Shown one piece after another: positions 35,683-45,119 of a stretch of DNA of 64,000 bases. Origin of the DNA: Desulfobacteraceae bacterium (GTDB lineage: Bacteria; Desulfobacterota; Desulfobacteria; Desulfobacterales; JAABSP01). The notes under the pieces were generated by a model, which saw only the letters and a list, made by a program, of their open reading frames with translations, had not been told where the DNA came from and did not search any database. Numbering within the stretch: the stretch's first letter is position 1; each line of letters begins with the position of its first letter. The stretch lies in NCBI GenBank assembly GCA_011390345.1, contig JAABSP010000009.1, positions 1-64,000 on the forward strand, written 5' to 3'. A program made the translations under genes and the position numbers.

Positions 35683-38136
35683 ATGATCCTAAAGACCGTT
35701 CAAGACCTCTTGCCGCACGCCCAATGTCCCAGCCGATATATCGGCGGCGAGATCAATACCGTGCGCAAAGATCCAGAATCCGTCTCCTGCAGCTTCGGAC
35801 TCGCGTTTCCGGATCTCTACGAGATCGGAACCTCCCATTTCGGGATTCAGATCCTCTACTCCATGCTCAACGGACGGCCCGACACCGGGGCCGAGCGATT
35901 CTTCACCCCTGCCCCGGACATGGCCGAACTCCTTCGGAAAGAGCATACGCCCCTCTTCTCCCTGGAGAACCGGCGTCCCATGATCGATTTCGACATCATC
36001 GGCTTCAGCCTGCTCTACGAACTCAACTATACCAATGTGCTGATGATGCTCGATCTGGCCGGCATCCCCTTCCGGGCCCGGGATAGAGATGAATCCCACC
36101 CCTTTATTATCGCAGGTGGGCCCTGTACGTGCAACCCTCTTCCGGTAGCCGACCTCTTCGACGCAATTGTTGTAGGTGAAGGGGAAGCCGTGATCCATGG
36201 CCTGACCGATGCTTTCATCGACTGGAAAAAGAGTGGGAGCGGAAATCGAGAGGCGCTTTTGGACCGCTGGGGAGAGATCAAAGGGGTCTGGATCCCCTCC
36301 CGGTCCCCGGGTGTCCGGCGGGTTCTGGTTACGGATCTGAATACCTCTCCCTTTCCCACGGCCCCGATTCTTCCCTATGGAAAACCGGTCCATGACCGGC
36401 TCCGCCTGGAGATCGCCCGCGGCTGTACCCGGGGATGCCGCTTCTGTCAGGCCGGGATGATCTATCGGCCCGCGCGGGAGCGTTCCCCCGAGACCCTTAT
36501 GGATCTTGCCCGGGATTCCCTTGCCGCGACCGGATATACAGATATCTCCCTCCTCTCTTTAAGCACCGGAGATTACCGCGCGATCGCTCCTCTGATGGAA
36601 GGTCTCATGGGGCGCTGTGCCGAGGACCGGGTGGCGGTCTCCCTGCCCTCTCTTCGGGCCGGCACCCTGACGCCGGGGCTGATGCACCTCATCCAAAAGG
36701 TTCGAAAAACCGGGTTCACCATCGCGCCCGAGGCCGGAAGCGATCGGCTGCGCAGGGTCATCAACAAGAACATCACCGAAGCCGACATCCAAAAAACGGT
36801 TTCGGACGCGATCGATATGGGGTGGAAGGTGATCAAGCTCTACTTCATGATCGGCCTGCCCGAGGAGACCGATGCGGATCTGGCCGAGATGGTGGCGCTG
36901 GTGGACCGGCTCCGGCGTTTTCCTGCGGCCAAAGGGCGCAGACCCCAGATCAATGTGAGCGTCGGAACCTTTATTCCCAAGCCCCACACGCCCTTTCAAT
37001 GGGCGCCTCAAATCTCTTTGAAAGAATCAAAGGAGAAGATCGAATGGCTCCGGGAGAAGCTTCGGCTGCCGGGGGTTCGATTCAAATGGCAGCAGCCCGA
37101 GGTGAGCCTTATCGAGGGGCTCTTTGCCCGGGGGGACCGGCGGCTCAACGCACTTCTGATCCGGGCCTATTCTCTCGGATGCCGGCTCGACGGATGGAGC
37201 GACCATTTCTCCTTCTACCGTTGGACCCAGGCCATGGCCGATACGGGAATCGATATGGATGAATTCACGACCCGGGCCCGATCTGACCATGAGCCGCTGC
37301 CCTGGGACCTGGTGGACATGGGGATTGAAAAGAGGTTTCTGGTGGAGGAATGGCACCGGGCAAAGGCGGGAGACCAGACCGGAGACTGTCGGGATGGAGA
37401 GTGCAATGGCTGCGGGGTCTGTGATTTCGACACGATAGCGCCCAGGACCTTTCCCCCGGAGATCGTCTCTCTGGCGGTTTCGGATCAGAAGAGAGAGGGA
37501 GGGAAGGAAATCTTTCAAAATATTACGGCCTTCTATTCCAAACGGGGGGATGCCCGCTTCTTGGGCCATCTGGAGATGGTCAACATCTTCATCCGCGCAA
37601 TGCGCCGGGCCGGGCTGCGCCTCAAATACTCCCAGGGATTCCATCCGCTGCCGAAGATCTCCTTTGAAGACCCTCTGCCCATCGGCCTGGAGAGCGAATC
37701 CGAGGCTTTCTATTTCACCCTTGCAGAACCGGTTCCCGCGGAAATGATCCCGGAGCGTCTCAATCCACATCTTCCCGAGGGGCTCTGCCTCACCGGCATC
37801 CGGGCCGGGGGAAGGAAATCCCGGCAGATTCCGGATCGCACCCGATACACCATCCGGCTAAAAAACGGCTACCGCTTCGATCCGGAGGCTATCGGCCGCT
37901 TCCGGAGCAGCGCAGAATGGGTTGTCGAGCGGATTCGGCCCAACGGAAAGATCCGCCGGGTGGACCTGGCCGAGGTACTCTCGGAGATCCGGCTGGAGGA
38001 AGATCAGCTTCTGCTGACGGTCCTGCGACTGGAGGGAAAGGCGGTGCGGCCTGCAGAGGTTATGGCCTCCCTCTTCGACCTGCCGGAGGAAGCGGTCATT
38101 TCCGCGGAGGTTCTGCGATTGGCCGATCATGTATAG
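35683..38136 (+). CDS. radical SAM protein fused to a DUF2344-like domain (TIGR03960/TIGR03936 type)
   Basis: An 817-residue fusion. The N-terminal half is a B12-binding-like domain plus radical SAM core with CTRGCRFCQAGMIYRPAR (CxxxCxxC) and FTIAPEAGSDRLRRVINKN; the end of this half has a Cys cluster CRDGECNGCGVC. The C-terminal 240 residues (FYSKRGDARFLGHLEMVNIF, YSQGFHPLPKISF) match the radical-SAM-linked DUF2344 family. Function is not established to my knowledge; it commonly stands beside rng. An in-frame ATG at 35638 would add 15 hydrophobic residues, but similarity starts after 35683. Its stop overlaps rng by eight bases. Confidence 0.82.
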   Translation: MILKTVQDLLPHAQCPSRYIGGEINTVRKDPESVSCSFGLAFPDLYEIGTSHFGIQILYSMLNGRPDTGAERFFTPAPDMAELLRKEHTPLFSLENRRPMIDFDIIGFSLLYELNYTNVLMMLDLAGIPFRARDRDESHPFIIAGGPCTCNPLPVADLFDAIVVGEGEAVIHGLTDAFIDWKKSGSGNREALLDRWGEIKGVWIPSRSPGVRRVLVTDLNTSPFPTAPILPYGKPVHDRLRLEIARGCTRGCRFCQAGMIYRPARERSPETLMDLARDSLAATGYTDISLLSLSTGDYRAIAPLMEGLMGRCAEDRVAVSLPSLRAGTLTPGLMHLIQKVRKTGFTIAPEAGSDRLRRVINKNITEADIQKTVSDAIDMGWKVIKLYFMIGLPEETDADLAEMVALVDRLRRFPAAKGRRPQINVSVGTFIPKPHTPFQWAPQISLKESKEKIEWLREKLRLPGVRFKWQQPEVSLIEGLFARGDRRLNALLIRAYSLGCRLDGWSDHFSFYRWTQAMADTGIDMDEFTTRARSDHEPLPWDLVDMGIEKRFLVEEWHRAKAGDQTGDCRDGECNGCGVCDFDTIAPRTFPPEIVSLAVSDQKREGGKEIFQNITAFYSKRGDARFLGHLEMVNIFIRAMRRAGLRLKYSQGFHPLPKISFEDPLPIGLESESEAFYFTLAEPVPAEMIPERLNPHLPEGLCLTGIRAGGRKSRQIPDRTRYTIRLKNGYRFDPEAIGRFRSSAEWVVERIRPNGKIRRVDLAEVLSEIRLEEDQLLLTVLRLEGKAVRPAEVMASLFDLPEEAVISAEVLRLADHV

Positions 38137-39679
38137 GCAGCTCGTCATCGAAGCCGCGGAGCATGAGACCCGGGTCGCGCTTCTGGAGGACGGCACCATT
38201 GCCGAACTCTTCATCAAGCGCCGGGGGGATGCCGATATCGCGGGAAACATCTACAAGGGCCGGGTACAGCGGGTGCTTCCGGGGATGCAGGCCGCATTTG
38301 TCGATATCGGACTTTCCCAGGCCGCGTTTCTCTACGTCAATGACATTTTCCCCGCCAATCCCGGCGGAGAATCCGGGCCATTATTCTCCGATACCCAGGA
38401 GATTTTCACGGACGAAGAGATGGAAGAGGCTCTCAAAACCCCTCGGTCCCCGCCGGCAAACGGCAGGAAGATTCAGATCGAAAACTTTCTGACCGAGGGG
38501 CAGGAGATTCTGGTCCAGGTCTCAAAAGGGCCGCTGGGAACCAAAGGAGCCCGGGTCACCACCTATGTCTCCATTCCGGGACGATTACTCGTGTTCATGC
38601 CCACCACGGATCATGTGGGCATCTCCCGACGGATCGAAGATGAAGCGGAAAGATCCCGGCTCAAGGATCTGATCACCTCCCTGCGCCAGGACAGCATGGG
38701 GTATATCCTCCGCACCGCCTCGGGAGGGGTGAATGGGGAGAAGCTCATCTATGAAATGGCCTTTTTGCGAAATCTCTGGGAGAACATCATCGCCCGGTAC
38801 AGGACGGCCGCGCCCCCTTCCCTGCTCCACCAGGAACTGACCGTGAGTCTGCGCGCGGTTCGGGACCTTCTGCTCCACGAGGCCGAGAAGGTGGTCATCG
38901 ACTCCCGGGAGGGGTATGGGGCCATCGTCTCCTTTTTAGACACCTTCATGCCGAGCCTCAAGGAATCGGTGGAGCTGTATGATGACCCGGAGCCGATCTT
39001 CGACGCGTACAACCTCGAAGGCGACATCTCAAGGGCACTGAAGCGCAAAGTCTGGCTCAAATCCGGAGGCTACATCGTCATCGAGCAGACCGAGGCCCTT
39101 GTGGCCATCGATGTCAACACGGGCCGGTATGTGGGCAAACACAACCTGGAGGAGACGATTTTAAAGACCAACCTCGAGGCTGTCAAGGAGATCGCCTACC
39201 AGATCCGGCTCAGAGACATCGGCGGCATCATCATCATCGACTTCATCGACATGGAGAAGCGGACCAATCAGGAGAAGGTCTACAACGCACTGAAGGAGGC
39301 CGCCAAGCGGGACCGGAGCAGGACACACATCCTTCCAATGTCAGAGCTGGGCCTGATGCAGATGACAAGGAAACGAGTCCGGCGGTCCCTGACCCGGACC
39401 CTGTGCGAGCCCTGTTTCTACTGCGAGGGGGAGGGATTTCTCATCTCCAGCCAGACCATATGCTACAACATCTTCCGGGAGATCATGCGGGAATCGAGGG
39501 ATATGCAGGGGGTCCGCCTCACCCTTCGGGTCAATCCGGAGATCGCGGACCTTCTCCACGGAGAGGAGCGCCATGTCATCACCTCGCTGGAACGGATCAT
39601 CGGAAAGCAGATCGTGATCTATCCCAACGCGAAATTTCACATGGAGGAGTTCGACATCTTCGAAATCTTAAAAGATTAA
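38129..39679 (+). CDS. rng: ribonuclease G/E family endoribonuclease
   Basis: A 516-residue RNase G. An S1 RNA-binding region (NIYKGRVQRVLPGMQAAFVDIG, within residues 35-60 and onward) is followed by the nuclease domain, with DVNTGRYVG and the catalytic Asp region GGIIIIDFIDM, and the zinc-link CEPCFYCEG near residue 420. It processes 16S rRNA ends and decays mRNA. It overlaps the upstream radical SAM gene by eight bases, so it is translated with it. No long C-terminal scaffold as in RNase E. Confidence 0.94.
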   Translation: MYRQLVIEAAEHETRVALLEDGTIAELFIKRRGDADIAGNIYKGRVQRVLPGMQAAFVDIGLSQAAFLYVNDIFPANPGGESGPLFSDTQEIFTDEEMEEALKTPRSPPANGRKIQIENFLTEGQEILVQVSKGPLGTKGARVTTYVSIPGRLLVFMPTTDHVGISRRIEDEAERSRLKDLITSLRQDSMGYILRTASGGVNGEKLIYEMAFLRNLWENIIARYRTAAPPSLLHQELTVSLRAVRDLLLHEAEKVVIDSREGYGAIVSFLDTFMPSLKESVELYDDPEPIFDAYNLEGDISRALKRKVWLKSGGYIVIEQTEALVAIDVNTGRYVGKHNLEETILKTNLEAVKEIAYQIRLRDIGGIIIIDFIDMEKRTNQEKVYNALKEAAKRDRSRTHILPMSELGLMQMTRKRVRRSLTRTLCEPCFYCEGEGFLISSQTICYNIFREIMRESRDMQGVRLTLRVNPEIADLLHGEERHVITSLERIIGKQIVIYPNAKFHMEEFDIFEILKD

Positions 39680-39687
39680 TTTTGATA

Positions 39688-39716
39688 TTGACACCTCCGG
39701 TTGCATGTGATTAGAT
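39688..39716 (+). promoter_or_regulatory. promoter of the rpmH operon
   Basis: TTGACA at 39688-39693, a 17-base spacer and TTAGAT at 39711-39716, starting transcription near 39723, about 100 bases before rpmH. It lies nine bases after the rng stop. Confidence 0.6.
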
Positions 39717-39824
39717 TTCTTGGTTAAACATTTAATTGTTTCGTACCGGACGTCATCAGAGGGCGCATCAGCACCGTAAATGGTAGAACCTTAAATTTTT
39801 TGAAAAGGATAAAGGAAACGGATT

Positions 39825-39959
39825 ATGAAAAGAACCTTTCAACCCAGCCGAATCAAGAGGGCCAGAACCCACGGATTCTTAAAGCGAATGTCCACAAAGG
39901 GAGGCCGCCGGATCATCAACCGGCGCAGAGCCAAGGGAAGAAAACGGTTGTCGGCCTGA
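39825..39959 (+). CDS. rpmH: ribosomal protein L34
   Basis: 44 residues: [18 protein letters not shown] at the start and [11 protein letters not shown] at the end, the full standard L34 of the large subunit. ATG follows AAAGGAAACGG. It precedes rnpA by 11 bases, the usual order near the replication origin. Confidence 0.98.
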   Translation: MKRTFQPSRIKRARTHGFLKRMSTKGGRRIINRRRAKGRKRLSA

Positions 39960-39970
39960 GCCGGCCCTGC

Positions 39971-40327
39971 ATGAAGCCGGCGGAACATCCTTTCTCGTTT
40001 TCCAAGGCGGACAGGCTGTTGAAACGTTCCCAGTTCCTCAGCCTGTCCGAGTCCGGAAGGCGGATTCAGAACCGACACTTTATCGCGGTCGCAGCCCCGG
40101 GGCCGGCCGGCCGCCACCGGCTGGGCCTCACTGTTTCGAAGAGAGTGGGCGGCGCTATCACTCGCAACCGGGTCAAGCGGTGTATCCGGGAATACTTTCG
40201 GCACCACCGGCAGGCCCTTCCCGGATGCTGGGACATCAATATAATTGCAAAGCATACCACAGCGCAACTGCCGACCGACGCGATCTTTCGATCCTTATCG
40301 GAGATCTTTAACCGAATACCGAGGTGA
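39971..40327 (+). CDS. rnpA: ribonuclease P protein component
   Basis: 118 residues. The RNA-binding motif [20 protein letters not shown] is the RNase P protein signature. It matures tRNA 5' ends with the RNA subunit. The ATG at 39971 starts [16 protein letters not shown]; no clear ribosome site is seen, as expected for coupling to rpmH. yidD follows 22 bases after its stop. Confidence 0.95.
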   Translation: MKPAEHPFSFSKADRLLKRSQFLSLSESGRRIQNRHFIAVAAPGPAGRHRLGLTVSKRVGGAITRNRVKRCIREYFRHHRQALPGCWDINIIAKHTTAQLPTDAIFRSLSEIFNRIPR

Positions 40328-40349
40328 TGGGATATCAGATTTTAAAGTC

Positions 40350-40559
40350 ATGGCAAGCCCTCTGCTGCTGCTGATCCGGGCATATCAGTATCTCATATCT
40401 CCTGTTATCGGCCCCTCGTGCCGCTTTCACCCAACCTGTTCCGCCTATGCCTACCAGGCCATCTCCCGCTATGGTGTGATCAAGGGATCATGGCTTTCCA
40501 TCGGCCGGGTCCTGCGCTGTCATCCGTTCCATCCGGGCGGCTTCGATCCGGTTCCTTAG
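40350..40559 (+). CDS. yidD: YidD membrane protein insertion efficiency factor
   Basis: 69 residues with the family motif [18 protein letters not shown] and the end [15 protein letters not shown] small cytoplasmic, membrane-associated protein that helps YidC-dependent insertion. The ATG at 40350 lies 22 bases after rnpA. yidC follows after 109 bases that contain no other gene. Confidence 0.93.
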   Translation: MASPLLLLIRAYQYLISPVIGPSCRFHPTCSAYAYQAISRYGVIKGSWLSIGRVLRCHPFHPGGFDPVP

Positions 40560-40668
40560 CGGGAAAATGACATCCCCATTTCACGATCATCCAGTAATGA
40601 AAATCTCAACACCATTGACCCCCGGCCTGACCATTATCGGCAAAATCGAGGAGAAGAGCTAAAAGAAT

Positions 40669-42366
40669 ATGGAACATGCGCGACTATTAATTGCCATCGT
40701 ACTTTCCTTCCTTGTCTTTTTTTTGTGGGAATTATTTTTTGTGGATCAGGAGGCTGTCAAACCGCCTCCCCAACAGCAGAGCCAGAAAGAGACTCTCCCG
40801 GGGCCGGAAACGGGTCCGGCCGTCACTCCGGAACCGGAAGGGGGCGAAACCCTTCAGCCGCAGCAGAGACAGGCTGAAACGCTTCTCCCTGCGGAAGGGA
40901 CAGGAGCAACAGAGCCGGAGACCCCTATTATTCCGCTCAGGAAGATCACCGTGGAGACACCGCTCTATACGGTGGAGATCTCTGAAAAGGGCGCGGCATT
41001 CACCAGCTTCCGGCTTCATGAGTATAAAGAGACCGTGGAGAAGGATTCCCCCCCCAAGGAGCTGGTTCCGGCAGCAGCCGGAAGAACCCTCTACACCCGT
41101 TTTGAAAACGGAACCGCTGCGCCTCTTGCCGACGCCCGCTTTATCGCGGACACGAGACAGGATCGGATTTCCGCGGTCGGAAGACCCCGGGAGCTGGCCT
41201 TTACCTGGCAATCCTCTGAAGGGTTGACGGTTCAGAAAGTCTTCCGGTTTTCGCCCGATACATATCTCATCGGCATGAAGATTTCGGTGAAGAACCTGAC
41301 GGAACTCCCTCTGAATGCGCCGCTGGCCATCGGTCTTGCCGGAAACAGAGAGGATTCCGGAAGCTACGCGTTTGAGGGGCTCAGCACCCTGAAGGACAAC
41401 GATCTGGAGCAGATCCGTCCCAAGGACATCAAAGGAGAGCAGACACTTGCCGGAGAGATCCAGTGGATCGCATCCGAAACCCAGTATTTTATCGCGGCAA
41501 TTCTGCCGGATCAGCCGGTGGCCGCCAAAATGCATCTGGCGGAAAAGGAGATCGGTATCGCGGGGGAATACATCACACCGCCCCGGGCAGTCCCGGCCGG
41601 CGGGAGCCAGACCTATGATTTCCATCTCTATTTCGGCCCCAAAAGCCTATCCATCCTGAACGGAATCAACAATCAGTTGGCCCGGGCCATAGACTTCGGC
41701 TGGTTCGATTTTCTGGCCAAGCCGAGCCTCTGGGTGATGAATTTCCTCTACGGCTTTATTCCCAACTACGGCATCGCGATCATCATCCTCACGACGATGA
41801 TCAAGCTGATCCTCTGGCCCCTGGGCAACAAGGGGTACAAGTCGATGAACGAAATGAAGAAGCTCCAGCCGGAAATGACGCGCATCCGGGATAAGTACAA
41901 GGATGACAAGAAAAAGATGAACGAGGAGATGATGGGGCTGTATAAGACCTACAAGATCAATCCCATGGGGGGGTGTCTGCCCATGATCCTCCAGATCCCG
42001 GTCTTCATCGCCCTGTACCGGATGCTCTATGAGGCCATCGAGCTTCGCCATGCCCCCTTCTTCCTCTGGATCAATGATCTCTCCGCGCCGGACCGGCTCT
42101 TCAACTTCGATGTGGGATATATCCCACTTATGCAACCCCCTTACGGCATACCCGTATTGACGATTATCATGGGCGCGACCATGTTTTTTCAGCAGAAGAT
42201 GTCTCCGCCGCCCGGAGATCCCACACAGGCAAAGATGATGACCTTTCTGCCCATCGTCTTTACCTTTATCTTCATCAATTTTCCCTCGGGGCTGGTGCTT
42301 TACTGGATGGTGAACAATGTTCTGTCGATCGCGCAGCAGTACTACATCTCTAAGAAACAGGCATAA
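40669..42366 (+). CDS. yidC: membrane protein insertase YidC
   Basis: A 565-residue insertase: N-terminal helix (LLIAIVLSFLVFFLWELFF), a Pro/Gln-rich linker, the large periplasmic domain of Gram-negative YidC, then the five-helix core (WVMNFLYGFIPNYGIAIIIL onward, with the cytoplasmic loop TRIRDKYKDDKKKMNEEM and GGCLPMILQIPVFIAL). Inserts inner-membrane proteins alone or with SecYEG. ATG lies after GAGGAGAAGAGC. jag follows after 18 bases. Confidence 0.97.
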   Translation: MEHARLLIAIVLSFLVFFLWELFFVDQEAVKPPPQQQSQKETLPGPETGPAVTPEPEGGETLQPQQRQAETLLPAEGTGATEPETPIIPLRKITVETPLYTVEISEKGAAFTSFRLHEYKETVEKDSPPKELVPAAAGRTLYTRFENGTAAPLADARFIADTRQDRISAVGRPRELAFTWQSSEGLTVQKVFRFSPDTYLIGMKISVKNLTELPLNAPLAIGLAGNREDSGSYAFEGLSTLKDNDLEQIRPKDIKGEQTLAGEIQWIASETQYFIAAILPDQPVAAKMHLAEKEIGIAGEYITPPRAVPAGGSQTYDFHLYFGPKSLSILNGINNQLARAIDFGWFDFLAKPSLWVMNFLYGFIPNYGIAIIILTTMIKLILWPLGNKGYKSMNEMKKLQPEMTRIRDKYKDDKKKMNEEMMGLYKTYKINPMGGCLPMILQIPVFIALYRMLYEAIELRHAPFFLWINDLSAPDRLFNFDVGYIPLMQPPYGIPVLTIIMGATMFFQQKMSPPPGDPTQAKMMTFLPIVFTFIFINFPSGLVLYWMVNNVLSIAQQYYISKKQA

Positions 42367-42384
42367 TACGGAGGTCTAAAACCC

Positions 42385-43626
42385 ATGCCGACAAGTTTGG
42401 AATTCGAAGACAAGCTCGTCGAGAATGCGGTGGAAAAAGCGTGCCGCGAATTGAACATTTCCAAAGAGAAGCTCAAGTACGACGTGATCTCCTACGGCTC
42501 CAGCGGCATCTTCGGCTTGGTCGGAACCAAAAAGGCGCGCATCCGCGTCACTCTGCCCGATGCCCATAAACATCGGCCCAAGGCCGAGGAAGCGGCAGGA
42601 ATCGGTGCAAGAGAAGAGGAAAGAATCGCACAGGAGGAGATCCGGGAGACGGTCAGTTCGCTGGTAGAGGAAGCTTTTGAGAGCACCCCTCCCCAGGAGG
42701 AGCCTTTTGAGGCTGCAGTTGAGAACGGATTCTCTCAGGAATCAGACAAAGAATCATCTCCGGACTCGGTGCAGAGTTCAGCACCGAATTCCGCGCAGGA
42801 ACCGGAAAAAGTGAGTGAGCCGGCATCCCCTGAAAAACCGGAGCCGGAGAGGAGATCCAAGTCCTCGGGAAAACCGCGGCGGAAATCCTCCCGATCCAAG
42901 CGAAAATCGAACAAAGGCGAAGCGAGCAGCCCAGGAGATGCCCAGGGAAAGAGGGGCAAGGAGCCCCTTCCCTCTTCCGAGCCCCATCCGGATCTGACTG
43001 AGGCCCCTGTGGAGCCCTCGGGCAGGGACGACAGCCGAAATCTCCCGGAAGATGTCCGCCTGGGTACGGGTCTGGAACGGTCCTGCGAGGATCTCGCCGA
43101 GACCGAACCCATCGGTTCTGACAGCGCCGAAGAATCCGGAGAAGATACCACAGGCCCGGCCATCGAGAAGGGCGAGGCGGTTCTCCAGCGCGTCATCGAT
43201 TTCATTACCACCGGCGCGGCCATCTCTGTAAAGCGGGAGAAAGAGCGGGTGCTCTATCAGGTCAATGGAGGAGAGACCGGCGTGCTGATCGGCAGGCGGG
43301 GGCAGACCCTGGAGGCGATTCAGTATCTGGTGGAAAAGATCGTCAACAAACATGCCAGTGAGCGGATTCGGGTCCAAGTCGATATCGAAGGCTACCTCGA
43401 CGGCCGGAAAAACCGGCTCAAGAATCTGGCCAACCGCCTTTCGGAAAAGGCCAAGCGGACCGGAAAGCCGGTGACGATCGGACAACTCAACTCTCATGAC
43501 CGGCGGATCGTTCACCTCTCTTTAAAAGAGGACAATGGCGTCCGAACCCAGAGCATGGGGGACGGCTTCTACCGGAAACTGGTGATCTTTCCGAAAAAGA
43601 AGAGTTCAGGGCAGAAAAAGAAATAG
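42385..43626 (+). CDS. jag: RNA-binding protein Jag (SpoIIIJ-associated)
   Basis: A 413-residue Jag/KhpB. Residues 1-60 are the Jag-N domain (LEFEDKLVENAVEKACREL, GSSGIFGLVGTKKARI); residues about 70-265 form an unusually long Ser/Pro/Glu/Lys-rich linker; the C-terminus has a KH domain with GXXG (GVLIGRRGQTLEAIQYLV) and an R3H domain (HDRRIVHLSLKED). Binds RNA, role in translation or cell envelope control. Ordinary copies are 200-300 residues. It begins 18 bases after yidC and ends 17 before mnmE. Confidence 0.92.
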   Translation: MPTSLEFEDKLVENAVEKACRELNISKEKLKYDVISYGSSGIFGLVGTKKARIRVTLPDAHKHRPKAEEAAGIGAREEERIAQEEIRETVSSLVEEAFESTPPQEEPFEAAVENGFSQESDKESSPDSVQSSAPNSAQEPEKVSEPASPEKPEPERRSKSSGKPRRKSSRSKRKSNKGEASSPGDAQGKRGKEPLPSSEPHPDLTEAPVEPSGRDDSRNLPEDVRLGTGLERSCEDLAETEPIGSDSAEESGEDTTGPAIEKGEAVLQRVIDFITTGAAISVKREKERVLYQVNGGETGVLIGRRGQTLEAIQYLVEKIVNKHASERIRVQVDIEGYLDGRKNRLKNLANRLSEKAKRTGKPVTIGQLNSHDRRIVHLSLKEDNGVRTQSMGDGFYRKLVIFPKKKSSGQKKK

Positions 43627-43643
43627 GCGGTTTTTTCGGCTCC

Positions 43644-45062
43644 ATGAAGAATGAAACCATTGCCGCGATCGCAACACCGCCGGGCAGTGGCGGGATCGGC
43701 ATCATCCGGATTTCTGGCGGAAAAACCCGCCTGGTGATGGAAGAGATCTTCCGAAGAGCCGGGAATGAAGCCGGTCATCTGCCCCCCCATCGCCTCTGTT
43801 ACGGCCATATTGTGGCCCCGGAATCGGATCGGGTGATCGACGAGGTTCTGGCGGTTCTGATGCCGAAACCGGCATCCTACACCCGGGAGGATGTGGCCGA
43901 GATCCAGGCCCATGCAGGGCCTGCGGTACTGGAGGCGATTCTCGATCTGATCCTGAGCCGGGGGGTGCGCCTGGCCGAGCCCGGGGAGTTCACGCGGCGG
44001 GCATTTATGAATGGCCGCATCGATCTGACCCAGGCCGAGGGAATCATCGATATCATTACGGCCGGCACCGATCGGGCACTTGCAGCAGCATCGGCTCAGA
44101 TGAGAGGCGCCATCGGCCGAAAAATGGAAGCGCTTCGGAATCGGCTCCTGGAGATCCTTGGAGAGCTGGAGGCAGCTATCGATTTTCCCGACGATATCGA
44201 GGGGGAAAAAATCCTTCCGATCCAGGAGCGAATTGCAGATCTGAAAAAGATCTCTGACCGAATTGAGGAGATGATCGCCCGGAGCCGGGATTCGAGAATA
44301 GTTCGGGAGGGTCTCAAAGTCGTGGTACTGGGAAGGCCCAATGTCGGCAAGTCCAGCCTGATGAATGCGCTTCTGGGTCAGGAGCGGGCTATTGTTACAC
44401 CGATACCGGGGACGACCCGGGATGCCATCGAAGCTCCCTTTGCGGCTGGCGGAATGGTGCTCTCTCTCATCGATACTGCAGGCATCCATGAGAGCCGGGA
44501 TACGGTGGAAAGGATCGGTATCCATCGAACCCGGCAGTGCATTCAGGAGGCCGATCTGCTGATTTTTGTGCTGGAGGGGAGCGAGTTCACCGCGGATGAC
44601 CGGCAGATCTATGGAGAGATTCAAAAAAAGCCAAAAATTATCCTCCTCAACAAATGGGATCTGGTAAAGGAAACCGCGCCCATTCCCGAGACGCCCTTTG
44701 CATCGGGTTCGGATAAGGGAACGGCGTGGGCCCCCGGGGACAAAGAGAATGATACTATCCTGAAAACCTCAGCCCTCTTCGGAGAGGGCATCGACGAACT
44801 CCGAATGGCCATTGGAGGATGGGTGCAGCGATTGACACCGGATGAAAGCCCAATCCTCCCCAACCTTCGCCACGGGGCGCTGCTGGCCTCTGCGCAGGAT
44901 CTTCTGACCTCGGCCATCGAGGGTTTCAAAGATGGCATCCCCCCGGATCTGATCGCAATCGATATCCGGGAGGCCATCCGCACCATCGGAAAGATCACCG
45001 GCGAGGAGGCGGAGCCCGATCTGCTGGATGAGATTTTCTCCCGATTCTGCATCGGGAAATAG
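43644..45062 (+). CDS. mnmE: tRNA uridine-5-carboxymethylaminomethyl modification GTPase MnmE
   Basis: A 472-residue tRNA-modifying GTPase acting with MnmG at U34. N-terminal folate-binding domain (DTIAAIATPPGSGGIGIIR region), helical domain with EPGEFTRRAFMNGRIDL, G domain (GRPNVGKSSLMN, LIDTAGIHE, NKWDL) and the C-terminal FCIGK with the functional Cys. The helix before G3 contains an inserted segment after NKWDL (ASGSDKGTAWAPGDKEN). mnmG is not next; a parS-like site follows instead. Confidence 0.96.
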   Translation: MKNETIAAIATPPGSGGIGIIRISGGKTRLVMEEIFRRAGNEAGHLPPHRLCYGHIVAPESDRVIDEVLAVLMPKPASYTREDVAEIQAHAGPAVLEAILDLILSRGVRLAEPGEFTRRAFMNGRIDLTQAEGIIDIITAGTDRALAAASAQMRGAIGRKMEALRNRLLEILGELEAAIDFPDDIEGEKILPIQERIADLKKISDRIEEMIARSRDSRIVREGLKVVVLGRPNVGKSSLMNALLGQERAIVTPIPGTTRDAIEAPFAAGGMVLSLIDTAGIHESRDTVERIGIHRTRQCIQEADLLIFVLEGSEFTADDRQIYGEIQKKPKIILLNKWDLVKETAPIPETPFASGSDKGTAWAPGDKENDTILKTSALFGEGIDELRMAIGGWVQRLTPDESPILPNLRHGALLASAQDLLTSAIEGFKDGIPPDLIAIDIREAIRTIGKITGEEAEPDLLDEIFSRFCIGK

Positions 45063-45063
45063 T

Positions 45064-45079
45064 GGTTTCACGTGGAACA
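45064..45079. other. parS-like centromere site (ParB binding)
   Basis: GGTTTCACGTGGAACA matches the Bacillus-type parS TGTTTCACGTGGAACA at 15 of 16 positions, with the central CACGTG intact. It lies two bases behind mnmE, in the origin-proximal rpmH-mnmE block where parS sites cluster. ParB, not present here, would load at it. Confidence 0.75.
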
Positions 45080-45119
45080 TGAAGCCGCAAAAACTTGTTT
45101 TTAAAGGAGATACAATCGA

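Noticed and set aside
39825-39959. An overlapping frame from 39800 that would fuse rpmH DNA to rnpA
   Set aside because: The real rpmH frame encodes a perfect L34; rnpA starts at 39971.
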